Shown here one piece after another: positions 54,201-63,302 of a DNA stretch of 64,000 bases. The first letter of the stretch is position 1. Every line of letters starts with the position of its first letter. The notes below the pieces were generated by a model that did not search any database, was not told where the DNA came from, and saw nothing but the letters and a program-made list of their open reading frames with translations. The translations under genes were made by a program, and so were the position numbers. Source of the stretch: PALSA-612 sp035652235 (GTDB lineage Bacteria; Actinomycetota; Thermoleophilia; Gaiellales; Gaiellaceae); contig DASREE010000022.1 in NCBI GenBank assembly GCA_035652235.1, forward strand, positions 38,167 to 102,166, in the 5' to 3' direction.

Positions 54201-55551
54201 GCTCGAGCACGCGCGGCAGCGCCTCGACGACGTCGCTCGCGACGAGGCCGCTGCCCGGGCCGGCGGCGACGGCGGCGGCCGTATGCGCGCTCGCGGCGGC
54301 GGCCGCGGCCAGCCTGGCGTCCATGCCCTTGGCGAGGAAGGCTCCGACGATCCCCGTGAGCACGTCACCCGTTCCCGCCGTCGCGAGCCGGGGGGCTCCG
54401 TCGCAGACGAGCGCGCCGTGGCCGGGAGCGCCGACCAGGGTGCCGGCTCCCTTGAGCAGGACGACGCAGCGGAAGCGCTCGACCGCCCGAGCGAGCGCCT
54501 CCAACCGGTGGGCGTCGACCCAGGCCGCCTCGACGCCGAGCAGCCGCGCCAGCTCGCCGGAGTGCGGCGTCAGCACGGTCGGCCCCGAGCGAGCGAACGG
54601 CTCCAGCCCGAACAGGGCGTCCGCGTCGACGACCGCCGGCAGGTCGGTGCCCTCGAGCAGGCGGCGGACGAGCGCGCGGCGCTCGTCGCTGCGGCCGAGC
54701 CCGGGTCCGAGCGCGAGCGAGCGCGCGCGGCCGGCGGCGTCGAGCACCTCCCCGAGCGGCCGCTTCACCGCCTCGAGCACGAGCGTCTCGAGCACGGGCA
54801 GGGACTCCTGCGGCGCCGCCACCGTCACGTAGCCCGCGTCGGCGCGGAAGGCCGCGCGCGCCGCGAGCGCAGCGGCGCCCGTCATCCCGCGGCTTCCCCC
54901 GACGACGAGCAGCGAGCCGGCCGTGTACTTCGTGTCGTGCGCCCGTCGCCGCGGTACGAGGCCGAGGATCGCCTCCGTCACGCGCGCGTGCCGTGTCTCG
55001 AGCGGGGCGAGACCGATGTCGACGGTCGTCACGCGGCCGGCGCGGTAGCCGCCCGGTGTGACGCGCAACCCGACCTTCTCGCCGTGGAATGTGACCGTGG
55101 CCGTCGCCTCGACGGCCGCGCCGGCAACCTCGCCCGTCGACGAGTCGACGCCGGAAGGGACGTCCACCGCCACCACCGGCACGCCGGCGGCGTTGATCCG
55201 CTCGATCAGCCGTGCGGCTGGCTCGCGCGGCTCGCCGGCGAAACCGGTGCCGAACAGGGCGTCGACGATCAGCTCCGGCTCGCCGAGCTCGGCCTCGCCC
55301 GCCTTCGCGTCGACGACGCGCACGTCGCGCCCCGCCTGTTCCAGATGGCGTGCCGCCACCCTGCCGTCGCCTCCGTTCGAGCCACCGCCGCAGACGACCG
55401 TGATCCTCCTGGCCTCGGCGAAGTCCCGCAGCACCGTCTCGGCGACGCTACGCCCGGCCCGCTCCATGAGCTCCGGGATCGTGTCGGGGTAGCCGGGGTA
55501 GGCCTCCTCGGCAGCCCGCATCTCGGCCGCCGTGTACAGCGGCTCAAGCAT
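54190..55551 (-). CDS. nnr: Bifunctional NAD(P)H-hydrate epimerase/ADP-dependent dehydratase
   Basis: ATG 55551 gives 453 residues starting MLEPLYTAAEMRAAEEAYP. The N-terminal epimerase (YjeF_N) has VVCGGGSNGGDGRVAARHL and DALFGTGFAG; the C-terminal ribokinase-like dehydratase has VVGGSRGMTGAAALAARAA, LTPHSGELARLLG and ATAGTGDVLTGIVGAFLA. It repairs hydrated NADH/NADPH using ADP. It overlaps acpS by 8 bases and alr by 11. Confidence 0.95.
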   Translation of the reverse strand: MLEPLYTAAEMRAAEEAYPGYPDTIPELMERAGRSVAETVLRDFAEARRITVVCGGGSNGGDGRVAARHLEQAGRDVRVVDAKAGEAELGEPELIVDALFGTGFAGEPREPAARLIERINAAGVPVVAVDVPSGVDSSTGEVAGAAVEATATVTFHGEKVGLRVTPGGYRAGRVTTVDIGLAPLETRHARVTEAILGLVPRRRAHDTKYTAGSLLVVGGSRGMTGAAALAARAAFRADAGYVTVAAPQESLPVLETLVLEAVKRPLGEVLDAAGRARSLALGPGLGRSDERRALVRRLLEGTDLPAVVDADALFGLEPFARSGPTVLTPHSGELARLLGVEAAWVDAHRLEALARAVERFRCVVLLKGAGTLVGAPGHGALVCDGAPRLATAGTGDVLTGIVGAFLAKGMDARLAAAAAASAHTAAAVAAGPGSGLVASDVVEALPRVLERAL

Positions 55552-55909
55552 CGGAGACGACCGCGACGGCGGCGGCGAGCTCACGCGAATGGGTCATCGA
55601 CAGCTCGATCTCCCCGGCTCGAAGCTCCTGCGCGCGCTCGCGCACCCGACCGGAGAGGCGCACGGACGGCTTCGGCCGGCCGGTGATCTCCACCTCGCGC
55701 CAGGCGAAGCGGCGGGCGACGCCGAAGCCGAGCGCCTTGCCCACCGCCTCCTTGCCGGCGAAGCGGGCGGCGTAGTGCTGCGCCGGGTTGGGACGGGAGT
55801 CGCAGTACTCGCGCTCCGCCTCGGTGAAGCAGCGCGTCCGGAAACCCGCGTGGCGCACGAGAGCCCTGCGCACCCGCTCGATTTCGATCAGGTCGACGCC
55901 GACGCGCAT
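55544..55909 (-). CDS. acpS: Holo-[acyl-carrier-protein] synthase
   Basis: ATG 55909 gives 121 residues: MRVGVDLIEIERVRRAL with the metal-binding aspartate, FTEAEREYC, the FAGKEAVGKALG motif with the catalytic glutamate, and LSMTHSRELAAAVAVV at the end. It transfers phosphopantetheine from CoA to acyl carrier protein. The 24-base gap to the divergent arfB start must hold both promoters or lie inside upstream transcription. Confidence 0.95.
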   Translation of the reverse strand: MRVGVDLIEIERVRRALVRHAGFRTRCFTEAEREYCDSRPNPAQHYAARFAGKEAVGKALGFGVARRFAWREVEITGRPKPSVRLSGRVRERAQELRAGEIELSMTHSRELAAAVAVVSDA

Positions 55910-55933
55910 CTGAAGCCGTGCCCTTCGAGCAGA

Positions 55934-56368
55934 ATGATCGCCATCGCCGGCGAGTCTAGACCGAACCGGATCCGGGTCACGCCCGCCGTGTCGATCGCGC
56001 GCTCGGAGATCGTCCTGCGCACCTCCCGCTCCGGCGGCCCCGGCGGCCAGCACGCGCAGACGTCGGAGACGCGCGTCGAGGCGCTGTTCGACGTGGCCGC
56101 GTCGCCGTCGCTGACGGAGCGTCAGAAGCAGCGCGTCCTGCGGCGGGCCGGGCCCGTGCTGCGTGCGGTCGCGGAGGACGAGCGCAGCCAGCTGCGAAAC
56201 CGCCAGCTCGCGACCGAGCGGGTGGTGGAGGCCCTGCGCGCAGCGCTCCGCGTCGAGCGGCCGCGCCGGCCGACCTCGCCGCCTGCCCGCGCGGTCGAGG
56301 ATCGGCTGGCCGCGAAGCGCCGACGCGGCGAGACGAAGCGGCTTCGCCGCGTGGACGGCGATGAGTAG
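55934..56368 (+). CDS. arfB: ArfB-type peptidyl-tRNA hydrolase, ribosome rescue
   Basis: ATG 55934 gives 144 residues. The release-factor GGQ motif is in TSRSGGPGGQHAQTSETRVE, and the C-terminal tail (DRLAAKRRRGETKRLRR) is basic as needed to enter the empty mRNA channel. ArfB frees ribosomes stalled without a stop codon. After GGQ it reads HAQTSE rather than the common xVNKT. Confidence 0.85.
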   Translation: MIAIAGESRPNRIRVTPAVSIARSEIVLRTSRSGGPGGQHAQTSETRVEALFDVAASPSLTERQKQRVLRRAGPVLRAVAEDERSQLRNRQLATERVVEALRAALRVERPRRPTSPPARAVEDRLAAKRRRGETKRLRRVDGDE

Positions 56369-56495
56369 CCGCGTGCGCGCCGAGGCCCCGTGCACGCCCG
56401 GCGCCGGCGACTCGTAAGAGGTCTGTTAGCAAGCGCTGTGTCCCGCCGGTCCGGGCGGTAAGGTCTTGTCGCGCCTCGTCGCCGAGCTGCCGCCC

Positions 56496-57923
56496 ATGAC
56501 GCGCCTCCGCCTCATCCTGCCGCTGCTGGTCCTCGTGGCCGCCGCGACGCCGGCCGCCTCGCTCGCCGACGAGCGGATGCCGGTGGGCTTCCAGGACGAC
56601 CCGTCCTTCCGCTGGCGCGACGACCGGGCAGACAACCTGACCAAGGCGGCCCAGGCGGGGGCGACCATCGTCCGCACCACGGTCTACTGGTCGCGGGTCG
56701 CCGCGAGCCGGCCGGCGAACGCGGCGAACCCGTTCGACCCCGCCTACCACTTCGAGGACATCGACGAGCTCGTCCGCAACGACGCGCTGCGCGGGATGAC
56801 GACGATGCTGACGATCTGGGGTACGCCGGGCTGGGCGAACGGCGGCCTGGGCGAGAACCGCGCGCCGACCCGCATGAGCGACCTGGAGAGCTTCGCCCGC
56901 GCCGTCGCCGCCCGCTACTCCGGCCGCTACCCCGGCTACCCGTTCGTCGGCTACTACTCGGTGTGGAACGAGCCGAACCTGGCCGAGTTCCTCTCCCCGA
57001 CGTACAACGCGAAGGGACAGCCGGTGTCGCCGGCGATCTACGCGCAGATCGCGCGGGCCGCGTACGCGGGGATCAAGAAGGGGAACCCGAAGGCGCTCGT
57101 CGCCATCGGCGAGACGTCGCCGCGGGGTCGGCAGAAGCCGTCGCCTGATCCGGGCAAGCTCCAGGACACGATCGCCCCGGGGCTGTTCGCCCAACTCGTG
57201 GCTGCGGCGAGCGCGCGGGGGCCGAAGGTGCGCTTCGACGCCTGGGCGCACCACCCGTACTCCGCGCTCGGGCTCGGGCCGACGGCGAAGGTCCGCTTCC
57301 CGAACGTGGCCCTGACGCAGCTGCCGGAGTTCGAGAAGAAGCTCGACCAGTGGTTCCATCGCCGGGGCATCCCCATCTGGATCACCGAGTACGGGTTCGA
57401 GTCGAAGCCGGCGGAGCCGAGAGGCGTGACCCTCGCCCAGCAGGCGGCCTACGCGAAGCAGGCGCTCCTCTACGCCCGGAACGACGACCGCATCCAGATG
57501 TTCATCTGGTTCATCTTCCGCGACGACCCGACGAGCACCTGGCAGAGCGGCCTCCTGGCGGCGGACAACGCCCGCAAGCCCGCCTTCGCCGCCTTCGCCA
57601 GCGTCGCGAGGACGCTCGACATGCGCAGCCCGATCGTGACGATCAAAGCGGGGAGGTCGAACCCGACCGTGCGCATCCCGGTCTGGGAGCTGCTCGTGCG
57701 CGACGGGGTGGGGACGGAGATCGGCGCCACCGTCAAGACGTACTTCGTGCGCCGCAACATCGCCGTCTCGCAGCCGACCTCGGTGATCGGCCTCGACGGG
57801 TACGCGAGCTTCGTCGTACCGCTGCGCACCCCGCCTCGCGGCGGGGTGTACACGGTCAGCTTCCAGATCAACGACAAGAACGGCAACCGGCTCTACCGCA
57901 CGGCGACCCTGATCGCCCGGTAG
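56496..57923 (+). CDS. Secreted glycoside hydrolase (TIM-barrel, cellulase-like)
   Basis: ATG 56496 gives 475 residues with a signal peptide (MTRLRLILPLLVLVAAATPA). GATIVRTTVYWSRV starts the barrel; YYSVWNEPNLAEF carries the acid/base glutamate and IPIWITEYGFES the nucleophile glutamate, the clan GH-A pattern (GH5/GH39-like). FDAWAHHPYS lies between them. The last 100 residues form a beta domain. An in-frame ATG at 56466 would put nine charged or polar residues before the signal peptide, so it is less likely. Substrate is unknown. Confidence 0.88.
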   Translation: MTRLRLILPLLVLVAAATPAASLADERMPVGFQDDPSFRWRDDRADNLTKAAQAGATIVRTTVYWSRVAASRPANAANPFDPAYHFEDIDELVRNDALRGMTTMLTIWGTPGWANGGLGENRAPTRMSDLESFARAVAARYSGRYPGYPFVGYYSVWNEPNLAEFLSPTYNAKGQPVSPAIYAQIARAAYAGIKKGNPKALVAIGETSPRGRQKPSPDPGKLQDTIAPGLFAQLVAAASARGPKVRFDAWAHHPYSALGLGPTAKVRFPNVALTQLPEFEKKLDQWFHRRGIPIWITEYGFESKPAEPRGVTLAQQAAYAKQALLYARNDDRIQMFIWFIFRDDPTSTWQSGLLAADNARKPAFAAFASVARTLDMRSPIVTIKAGRSNPTVRIPVWELLVRDGVGTEIGATVKTYFVRRNIAVSQPTSVIGLDGYASFVVPLRTPPRGGVYTVSFQINDKNGNRLYRTATLIAR

Positions 57924-58034
57924 GCGGCCGCTCGCGCCGGGCGGGGACTCGCTCCCCCTCGGCCGAGGGATGGGAGCGGCACGCGCACCGCCGATCCCTC
58001 TCCTGAGCGATCCCCTCCGCGCCCGCCCGAGCCC

Positions 58035-59708
58035 ATGCCTGCCCACGACGAGCCCGCACACGAGACCGAGAAGGGCTTCGGGACGGGCCTTCGCGCCCAG
58101 CTCGAGGAGCGCAAGCAGGCGACACGCGGACGCTCGCGGCGGGCACAGCGGGCGCATGCGGCCGTCGAAACCGCGTCCGAGCGTGCGAAGGCGGCCGCGC
58201 ACAAGCCGGCGCAGGCGGCGGCGAAGGCGCCGGCCGGGCAAGCCGACGCCGCGGTCGGGGCGCTCGATGCCGCGACCATCCACGAGCTGGCGCGGCAGAG
58301 CGCCGAGATCGACCGGTTGGTCGCCGAGCAGCAGGAGCGCGAGGACGAGCTGCAGCGCCTCGTCGACCAGCAGGAGGCGTGGGCGGCTGAGCTCCGCGCG
58401 CAGCAGGAGGCGCTCGACGGCCACCGGGCGGAGGTGGAGCAGCAGTCGGTCTCGCTCGACGAGCGCCTGCGGGAGCTCGAGCGTGAGACGAAGGCGCTGG
58501 ACGAGCGCTCGCGCAAGGTCGAGCGCCAAGCGGCGGAGCTGGCGAAGAAGGAGCGGCGCCTCGAGAAGCTGGAGGAGACGCTCGAGGCGGGAAAGCAGGA
58601 CAGGACCGAGCGCGAGCGGAGCCTGTACGCCGAGCTGAAGGAGCGGGACAAGCGCATCGGAGAGCTCGAGCGGGAGGCCGAGCGGTACGGCCTCGCGGCG
58701 GAGCAGCGCCGGCGCGAGCTCGAGCAGGAGCTCGAGCGGCGCGAACGCGAGCTACGGGAGGATTTCGAGCGCCGGACGCACGAGGCAGGCGACGAGCTCG
58801 CACGGCGCGCGGAGGAGCTCGAGGCAGAGCACGGACGCCGCCTCGAGCAGCTCGAAGCCGAGCGCGAGCGGCTGCACGCCGAGCTCGCCGCGGAGGAGGC
58901 GCGAGTCCGCGCCGAGCTCGCGGCGGATGCCGAGCGCCTGCGCTCTGAGATCGACGCCGAGCGCTCCCGCCTGCTCGGCGAGGTGGAGGCGGAGCGCGAG
59001 CGTCTCGCCGCGGACGCCGAGACGCTCGGAGCCGAGCGCGAGCGGCTCGCCGCCTGGGCCGAGCAGCTCGCCGGAGACCGCGACGAGATGGCCGCGCGCC
59101 AGGCCGAGATCGACGCGCGCGCGGCGGACGTGGACGAGCGCGAGGCGCGCGTCGCCGAGGGCGAGGCCCGTCTCGCGCCGCGCGAGGCCGAGCTCGCCCG
59201 CCAGCGCGAGGAGGTCCTGCGCGGGCGCGAGCTGCGCGAGCTCGAGGCCGAGCTCGAGGCGCGCGGCGCCGCGCTCGACCGGCAGGAGGCCGAGGTCGTG
59301 CGCGGCCGCAACCTCGACGCCCTCGCCGCCGAGCTCGAGCAGCGCGAGCGGTCGGTCGCCGCGCTCGAGGAGGATCTCGCCAGAGCCGAGGAGCTGCTCG
59401 ACGGCGAGCGCAAGCGCGTCGAGCGCCGCGCCGCCCGGCTGAAGGCCCGCGAGGCGAGCCTCGCCGAGCGCGCCGCCGAGCTCGACGAGCGCGAGTCCGC
59501 GATCGACGAGCGCGAGGGGGAGATGGAGAGCCGCCGCGCGACCATCGAGACGGACCTGGAGCTGGAGACGGAGAAGCTCGAGCTGTGGGAGAAGAGCATC
59601 GCGGCCCGCGAGGCGCGCCTGCTGAAGAAGGAAGCCGAGCTCGAGGCGTACATCGCCGCCGCCCAGAACGAGCTCGGCCGCCGCGAAGCCGCGCTGCGAA
59701 GCGCCTAG
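58035..59708 (+). CDS. Long coiled-coil protein, unknown function
   Basis: 557 residues from ATG 58035. After an Ala/Lys/Arg-rich N-terminus (about 1-75) nearly the whole chain is a charged heptad-like coil, dense in Glu, Arg, Leu and Ala with many repeats such as ELE, RERL and AERERLAA. There is no membrane segment, Walker motif or catalytic signature. It could form filaments, like FilP or DivIVA-associated scaffolds, but no family is recognised. It ends 99 bases from a convergent gene. Confidence 0.88.
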   Translation: MPAHDEPAHETEKGFGTGLRAQLEERKQATRGRSRRAQRAHAAVETASERAKAAAHKPAQAAAKAPAGQADAAVGALDAATIHELARQSAEIDRLVAEQQEREDELQRLVDQQEAWAAELRAQQEALDGHRAEVEQQSVSLDERLRELERETKALDERSRKVERQAAELAKKERRLEKLEETLEAGKQDRTERERSLYAELKERDKRIGELEREAERYGLAAEQRRRELEQELERRERELREDFERRTHEAGDELARRAEELEAEHGRRLEQLEAERERLHAELAAEEARVRAELAADAERLRSEIDAERSRLLGEVEAERERLAADAETLGAERERLAAWAEQLAGDRDEMAARQAEIDARAADVDEREARVAEGEARLAPREAELARQREEVLRGRELRELEAELEARGAALDRQEAEVVRGRNLDALAAELEQRERSVAALEEDLARAEELLDGERKRVERRAARLKAREASLAERAAELDERESAIDEREGEMESRRATIETDLELETEKLELWEKSIAAREARLLKKEAELEAYIAAAQNELGRREAALRSA

Positions 59709-59783
59709 TGCGCGTCCTCCACCTGCCCGTCCTTTCCCGTCGAACGCGATGGGGGCCCGGTAGGAGCCCGCCCCGCTCGCCGC

Positions 59784-59797
59784 GCCGTCCGGACGGC
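59784..59797. terminator. Palindrome between convergent genes
   Basis: GCCGTCCGGACGGC is a perfect 14-base palindrome in the gap between the coiled-coil gene (+) and the transporter (-). It could form a short hairpin ending both transcripts; no T-run is present. Confidence 0.35.
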
Positions 59798-59807
59798 CGC
59801 CCCCGCC

Positions 59808-60470
59808 TCAGCAGGCGTCGCAGCAGGCCTCGCCGCGCCGGCGCTGCCATCCCTCGCGCAGCGCGACGGCCGCGACGGCAAGCGCCGCCGCGGGGTCGGC
59901 CCACCACCAGCCGGCGAGCGCGTTCAGGAGCAGGCCCAGGACAAGGGCGACGGACAGGTAGGCGCAGAGCAGGTTCTGCACCCCCTCGCTGACGACGGCC
60001 ACCGAGCCGAGCCGGCGGCCCACGTCGCGCTTGGCGCGGGCGAGCAGCGGCATCGTCGGCGCGGTGAACGCCGCCAGTCCGATCCCCACCCAGCTTGCCT
60101 GCGGGCGGTCGCCGCCGACGAGGTCGCGGATCGACTCGGCACCGACCGCGGCTCCAAGCAGGAGGAAGCTCGCCGCGACGAGCCGCTGCGCGCGCCGCTC
60201 GGCCCTCTCCGATGAGCGCCGCCTGCCCGTGACGAGCCAGACGACGACGAGGCCCGAGAAGGCCTCGACGAGCGAGTCGGCCCCGAAGCCGACGAGCGCG
60301 ATCGAGCCGGCGGCGACGCCGACACCGACGGCCAGGCCGAACTCGACCAGGTGCCAGGCGTTGCCGACCCAGGCGAGCAGCCTCGCGCGCCGTTCGAGGC
60401 ACCCGCGCTCGCCGGCCGTGAGGAGGGCGGGGCGCGGAGAGAGAATGAGGGAGGCGGTCGGCCCGCTCAC
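59808..60470 (-). CDS. Cation-efflux (CDF)-like membrane protein
   Basis: 220 residues from GTG 60470, with five or six hydrophobic segments. HLVEFGLAVGVGVAAGS followed by IALVGFGADSLVEAFSG matches the metal-site helices of CDF transporters, and NALAGWWWADPAAALAVA the later conserved helix. It lacks the usual C-terminal cytoplasmic domain and ends in a cysteine-rich tail (EACCDAC), which may bind metal. A heavy-metal exporter is likely; the metal is unknown. Confidence 0.85.
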   Translation of the reverse strand: MSGPTASLILSPRPALLTAGERGCLERRARLLAWVGNAWHLVEFGLAVGVGVAAGSIALVGFGADSLVEAFSGLVVVWLVTGRRRSSERAERRAQRLVAASFLLLGAAVGAESIRDLVGGDRPQASWVGIGLAAFTAPTMPLLARAKRDVGRRLGSVAVVSEGVQNLLCAYLSVALVLGLLLNALAGWWWADPAAALAVAAVALREGWQRRRGEACCDAC

Positions 60471-60533
60471 GAGGGGAGCGTAGCCGCCGAGCCGCCTGGC
60501 CCGCCGCCATGCCGCCGAGGCGGCCCTCCCGCA

Positions 60534-61442
60534 CTAGCCGAAGCCGCCCTTGAGGCTCAGGAACACCGGCCCGAGCGTGACGATGAACATCGCCGGGAAG
60601 ATGAAGATCACCGTCGGGAAGAGCATCTTGATCGGCGCCTTCATCGCCTTCTCCTCGGCCAGCTGCTGGCGGCGCTCGCGGGTGTCGGCCGCCTGCACGC
60701 GCAGGATCCGCCCCAGCGAGATGCCGAGCGTGTCCGCCTGGATGAGCGCGCGCGTGAACGCCGACAGCTCCGGCACCTGCGTCCGCTCGGCGAGCTTGCG
60801 CAGCGCCTCGGGCCGGCTCTCGCCGACCCGGATCTCCGACAGGGTCAGGCTGAACTCGTCGATCAGGGGACCCTCCAGGCTCTCGATCAGCTTCGTGACC
60901 GCGCTGTCGAAGCCGAGGCCGGCCTCGACGCTGACGGCGAGCAGGTCGAGGGCGTCAGGCAGCTGCGCGCTGATCCGCTCCTGCCTCGACTTGATCCGCG
61001 AGTTGACGATGAACTCCGGCAGGATGAAGCCGCACACCGGCGCGGCGAGGATCATGAGCACGCCGATGAACGGGGTGATCGACTGGCCGATGGCAATCGC
61101 GAACACGGTCGTGATCACCGCCACGCCCACCTTGCTCGCCAGGAAGCTCGTCGGCGAGATGCTCCGGCTGAGGCCGGCCGAGACGAGCTTGTAGGAGACG
61201 CCCTCGATCGTCGTCTTCGGGTTGACCTTGAGGACGAGGCGGGCCGTCCTCTCCACCAGCGGCTCGAGCAGACGCTTCTTCACGCCCTCGTCCTGGATCC
61301 GCCGCACCCTCGTCTCCGCCCGGCCGTACTCGGCGGTGCGCTGGAGGAAGCGCTGCCGCTCGCGGGCGGGGAGGGTGACGAGCTCTGCCACCACGAAGGC
61401 GGCTCCACCGAGGCTGACGAGTCCGAGCAGGAACAGGAACAT
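60534..61442 (-). CDS. tadC: Tad pilus assembly protein TadC (type II secretion F family)
   Basis: 302 residues from ATG 61442. Membrane helices lie at the N-terminus (FLFLLGLVSLGGAAFVVAEL), in the middle (GVAVITTVFAIAIGQS; PFIGVLMILAAPVCGFI) and at the end (FPTVIFIFPAMFIVTLGPVF). The T2SSF domain has LPDALDLLAVSVEAGLGFDSA. It is the inner-membrane platform of a Tad/Flp pilus, 3 bases downstream of the tadB-type gene. Confidence 0.93.
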   Translation of the reverse strand: MFLFLLGLVSLGGAAFVVAELVTLPARERQRFLQRTAEYGRAETRVRRIQDEGVKKRLLEPLVERTARLVLKVNPKTTIEGVSYKLVSAGLSRSISPTSFLASKVGVAVITTVFAIAIGQSITPFIGVLMILAAPVCGFILPEFIVNSRIKSRQERISAQLPDALDLLAVSVEAGLGFDSAVTKLIESLEGPLIDEFSLTLSEIRVGESRPEALRKLAERTQVPELSAFTRALIQADTLGISLGRILRVQAADTRERRQQLAEEKAMKAPIKMLFPTVIFIFPAMFIVTLGPVFLSLKGGFG

Positions 61443-61445
61443 GGG

Positions 61446-63302
61446 CTACCCCTTGAAGCTGACGATTCGGCGGAGGATGACCGACCCGATTCCCATCATC
61501 ACCAGCCCGACCAGGATCAGCTTGTGCCCGGCGGAGGTGGTGAACAGGGGGGCCATGTACTTGTGGTTCATCAGGCTGAGCAGGGCGGCCAGGAAGACCG
61601 GCAGGGCGATCAGCACGTAGGCGGACGCGCGGCCCATCGCCGTCAGCGCCTTGATCTTGCGCGCGAACGACTGCCGCTGGCGGACGGTGTCGGCGACCAT
61701 GTCGAACAGGCCGGCGAGCGAGCCGCCGACCTGGTTTTGGACGTTCACGGCGGTGACGATGAACGAGAAGTTCTTCGAGCCGAGGCGGTCGGCCATCTCG
61801 GACAGCGCATCCTCGAGCGGCCGGCCGAGCTGCGCCTCGGCGAGGACGCGCTTGAACTCCTTCTTGGCCGGCTCCTGCGCCTCCTCGACGATCGTCTGGA
61901 TGCCCTGCTTGAAGCTGTGCCCCGCCTTCAGCGAGGCGGCGACGGACATCAGGATGTCGGGGAGCTGCTCGTCGAAGGCGTTCAGCCGCTTGCGCGCGCG
62001 GCGCCACACGTAGCCGACGGGAGCGAGGGCGCCGAGCACGAAGCTCGCCAGCGTCATCAGCGTGCCCGCGCTGAGCGCCGAGACGAAGAAGCCGACGACG
62101 AGCCCCGAGCCGAGGATGATGTAGGCGAACTCGACCGTCTTCAGGGGCATGTCGCCGCGCTCGAGCAGCCGCTGCAGCGACGACCACTGCCGCGTCCTGC
62201 CGAGCACGTGCTCCGTCGCCTGGAAGAGCGCCTTGAGCGCGCTCGTCCGGTCGCGCTTCGGCTTCGCCTTCTGCTTCGCGTCGGCGACGATGTGCGGCCG
62301 GATGCGCCGGCGCATCTCCTCGGAGCGGCTCTTGCGGAAGAGCATGCCGACGGCCGCAGTCACGAGCAGCGCGACGAGGAGCCCGAGGATGATCGTCCCC
62401 TGCGTCGTGAACGCCGAGCTCGGCAGGGCCGACCTCCCCGTCGACACGGTGCCGACGTCGATCAGCTTGCCCGTCCAGCTCGCCTCCCCCTGCCCGGCGG
62501 CGGAGGCGGTCACCGAGACCGTGTCGCCGGGGCGCGCGGCGGTCAGGTACTCGATGCGCCAGGTGCGCTTGAGCTCGTCGGCGAGCCTCGAGTAGACGGC
62601 GACGAGGTTGGTCTTCGCCGCACCGTGGTAGGCGCCTCCCGTGCGGCGCGCGATCGCCTGCAGCGCGTCCGGCGTGAACTGGGGACTTTCGATCCCGATC
62701 GGGTACACGCTCACGCGGGCCCGGTGCGCCGCCTCGACGGCCTGCTCCAGCGTCGCCTTGCTGGACACGTCCTTCCCGTCGGTGACGAGGAGGATGACGT
62801 GCGCGCCGGTGCGCGGCGCGAGGCTCGCCGAGGCGAGCCGGACGGCGTCGTACAGCGCGGTGCCGGAGCGACGGTCGACGTCGAGCGTGCGCAGGGTCGT
62901 GTCGGCGTCGGTCGGCGAGGTGCTGAAGCCGGAGAACTGCACGGCGGTCGAGCCGAAGCCGATGATGCTGACCGAGTCCTGCGCGGGCTTCGCGTCGAGG
63001 AACGTCCGCGCCGCGGCGATCGCGTTCGCGAACGACTGGCCCTTCATCGAGCGCGAGCGGTCGATCAGCAGCGCGATGTTGGCCGAGCGGCCGAGGTTCT
63101 CGGCGCCGATTGCCTCGACGCGCTTCCCGTTCTCGGCCACGGCCGGCGGCCGGTCGGTCGGGCGCGCCGTGACCACCGTCACGCGCAGGCGCGGGTAGGC
63201 GCTCGTGTCGACGCCGCGGACCTGGACGCCGCCGGCGGCTGCGGCGGCCGCCGCGGCGGCGAGCGCGGTCGCGGCGGCGGCGAGGAGGACTCTCGCTCTC
63301 AT
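61446..63302 (-). CDS. tadB: Fusion of von Willebrand A domain and TadB platform protein
   Basis: ATG 63302 gives 618 residues, overlapping tadA by 4 bases. A signal peptide or anchor precedes a VWA domain with the metal site IALLIDRSRSMKG (DxSxS) and later VTDGKDVSS, about residues 60-250. After a TM helix (GTIILGLLVALLVTAAVGMLF) comes the TadB/T2SSF domain with LPDILMSVAASLKAGHSF and two C-terminal helices. The VWA part faces outside and may bind pilin or a ligand; the TadB part is the pilus platform partner of TadC. Confidence 0.93.
   Translation of the reverse strand: MRARVLLAAAATALAAAAAAAAAGGVQVRGVDTSAYPRLRVTVVTARPTDRPPAVAENGKRVEAIGAENLGRSANIALLIDRSRSMKGQSFANAIAAARTFLDAKPAQDSVSIIGFGSTAVQFSGFSTSPTDADTTLRTLDVDRRSGTALYDAVRLASASLAPRTGAHVILLVTDGKDVSSKATLEQAVEAAHRARVSVYPIGIESPQFTPDALQAIARRTGGAYHGAAKTNLVAVYSRLADELKRTWRIEYLTAARPGDTVSVTASAAGQGEASWTGKLIDVGTVSTGRSALPSSAFTTQGTIILGLLVALLVTAAVGMLFRKSRSEEMRRRIRPHIVADAKQKAKPKRDRTSALKALFQATEHVLGRTRQWSSLQRLLERGDMPLKTVEFAYIILGSGLVVGFFVSALSAGTLMTLASFVLGALAPVGYVWRRARKRLNAFDEQLPDILMSVAASLKAGHSFKQGIQTIVEEAQEPAKKEFKRVLAEAQLGRPLEDALSEMADRLGSKNFSFIVTAVNVQNQVGGSLAGLFDMVADTVRQRQSFARKIKALTAMGRASAYVLIALPVFLAALLSLMNHKYMAPLFTTSAGHKLILVGLVMMGIGSVILRRIVSFKG

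Noticed and set aside
57893..59653. A 586-codon serine/arginine-rich frame on - opposite the coiled-coil gene
   Set aside because: GAG/GCG-rich coil codons read as Ser/Arg in antisense; no start signals or domain.
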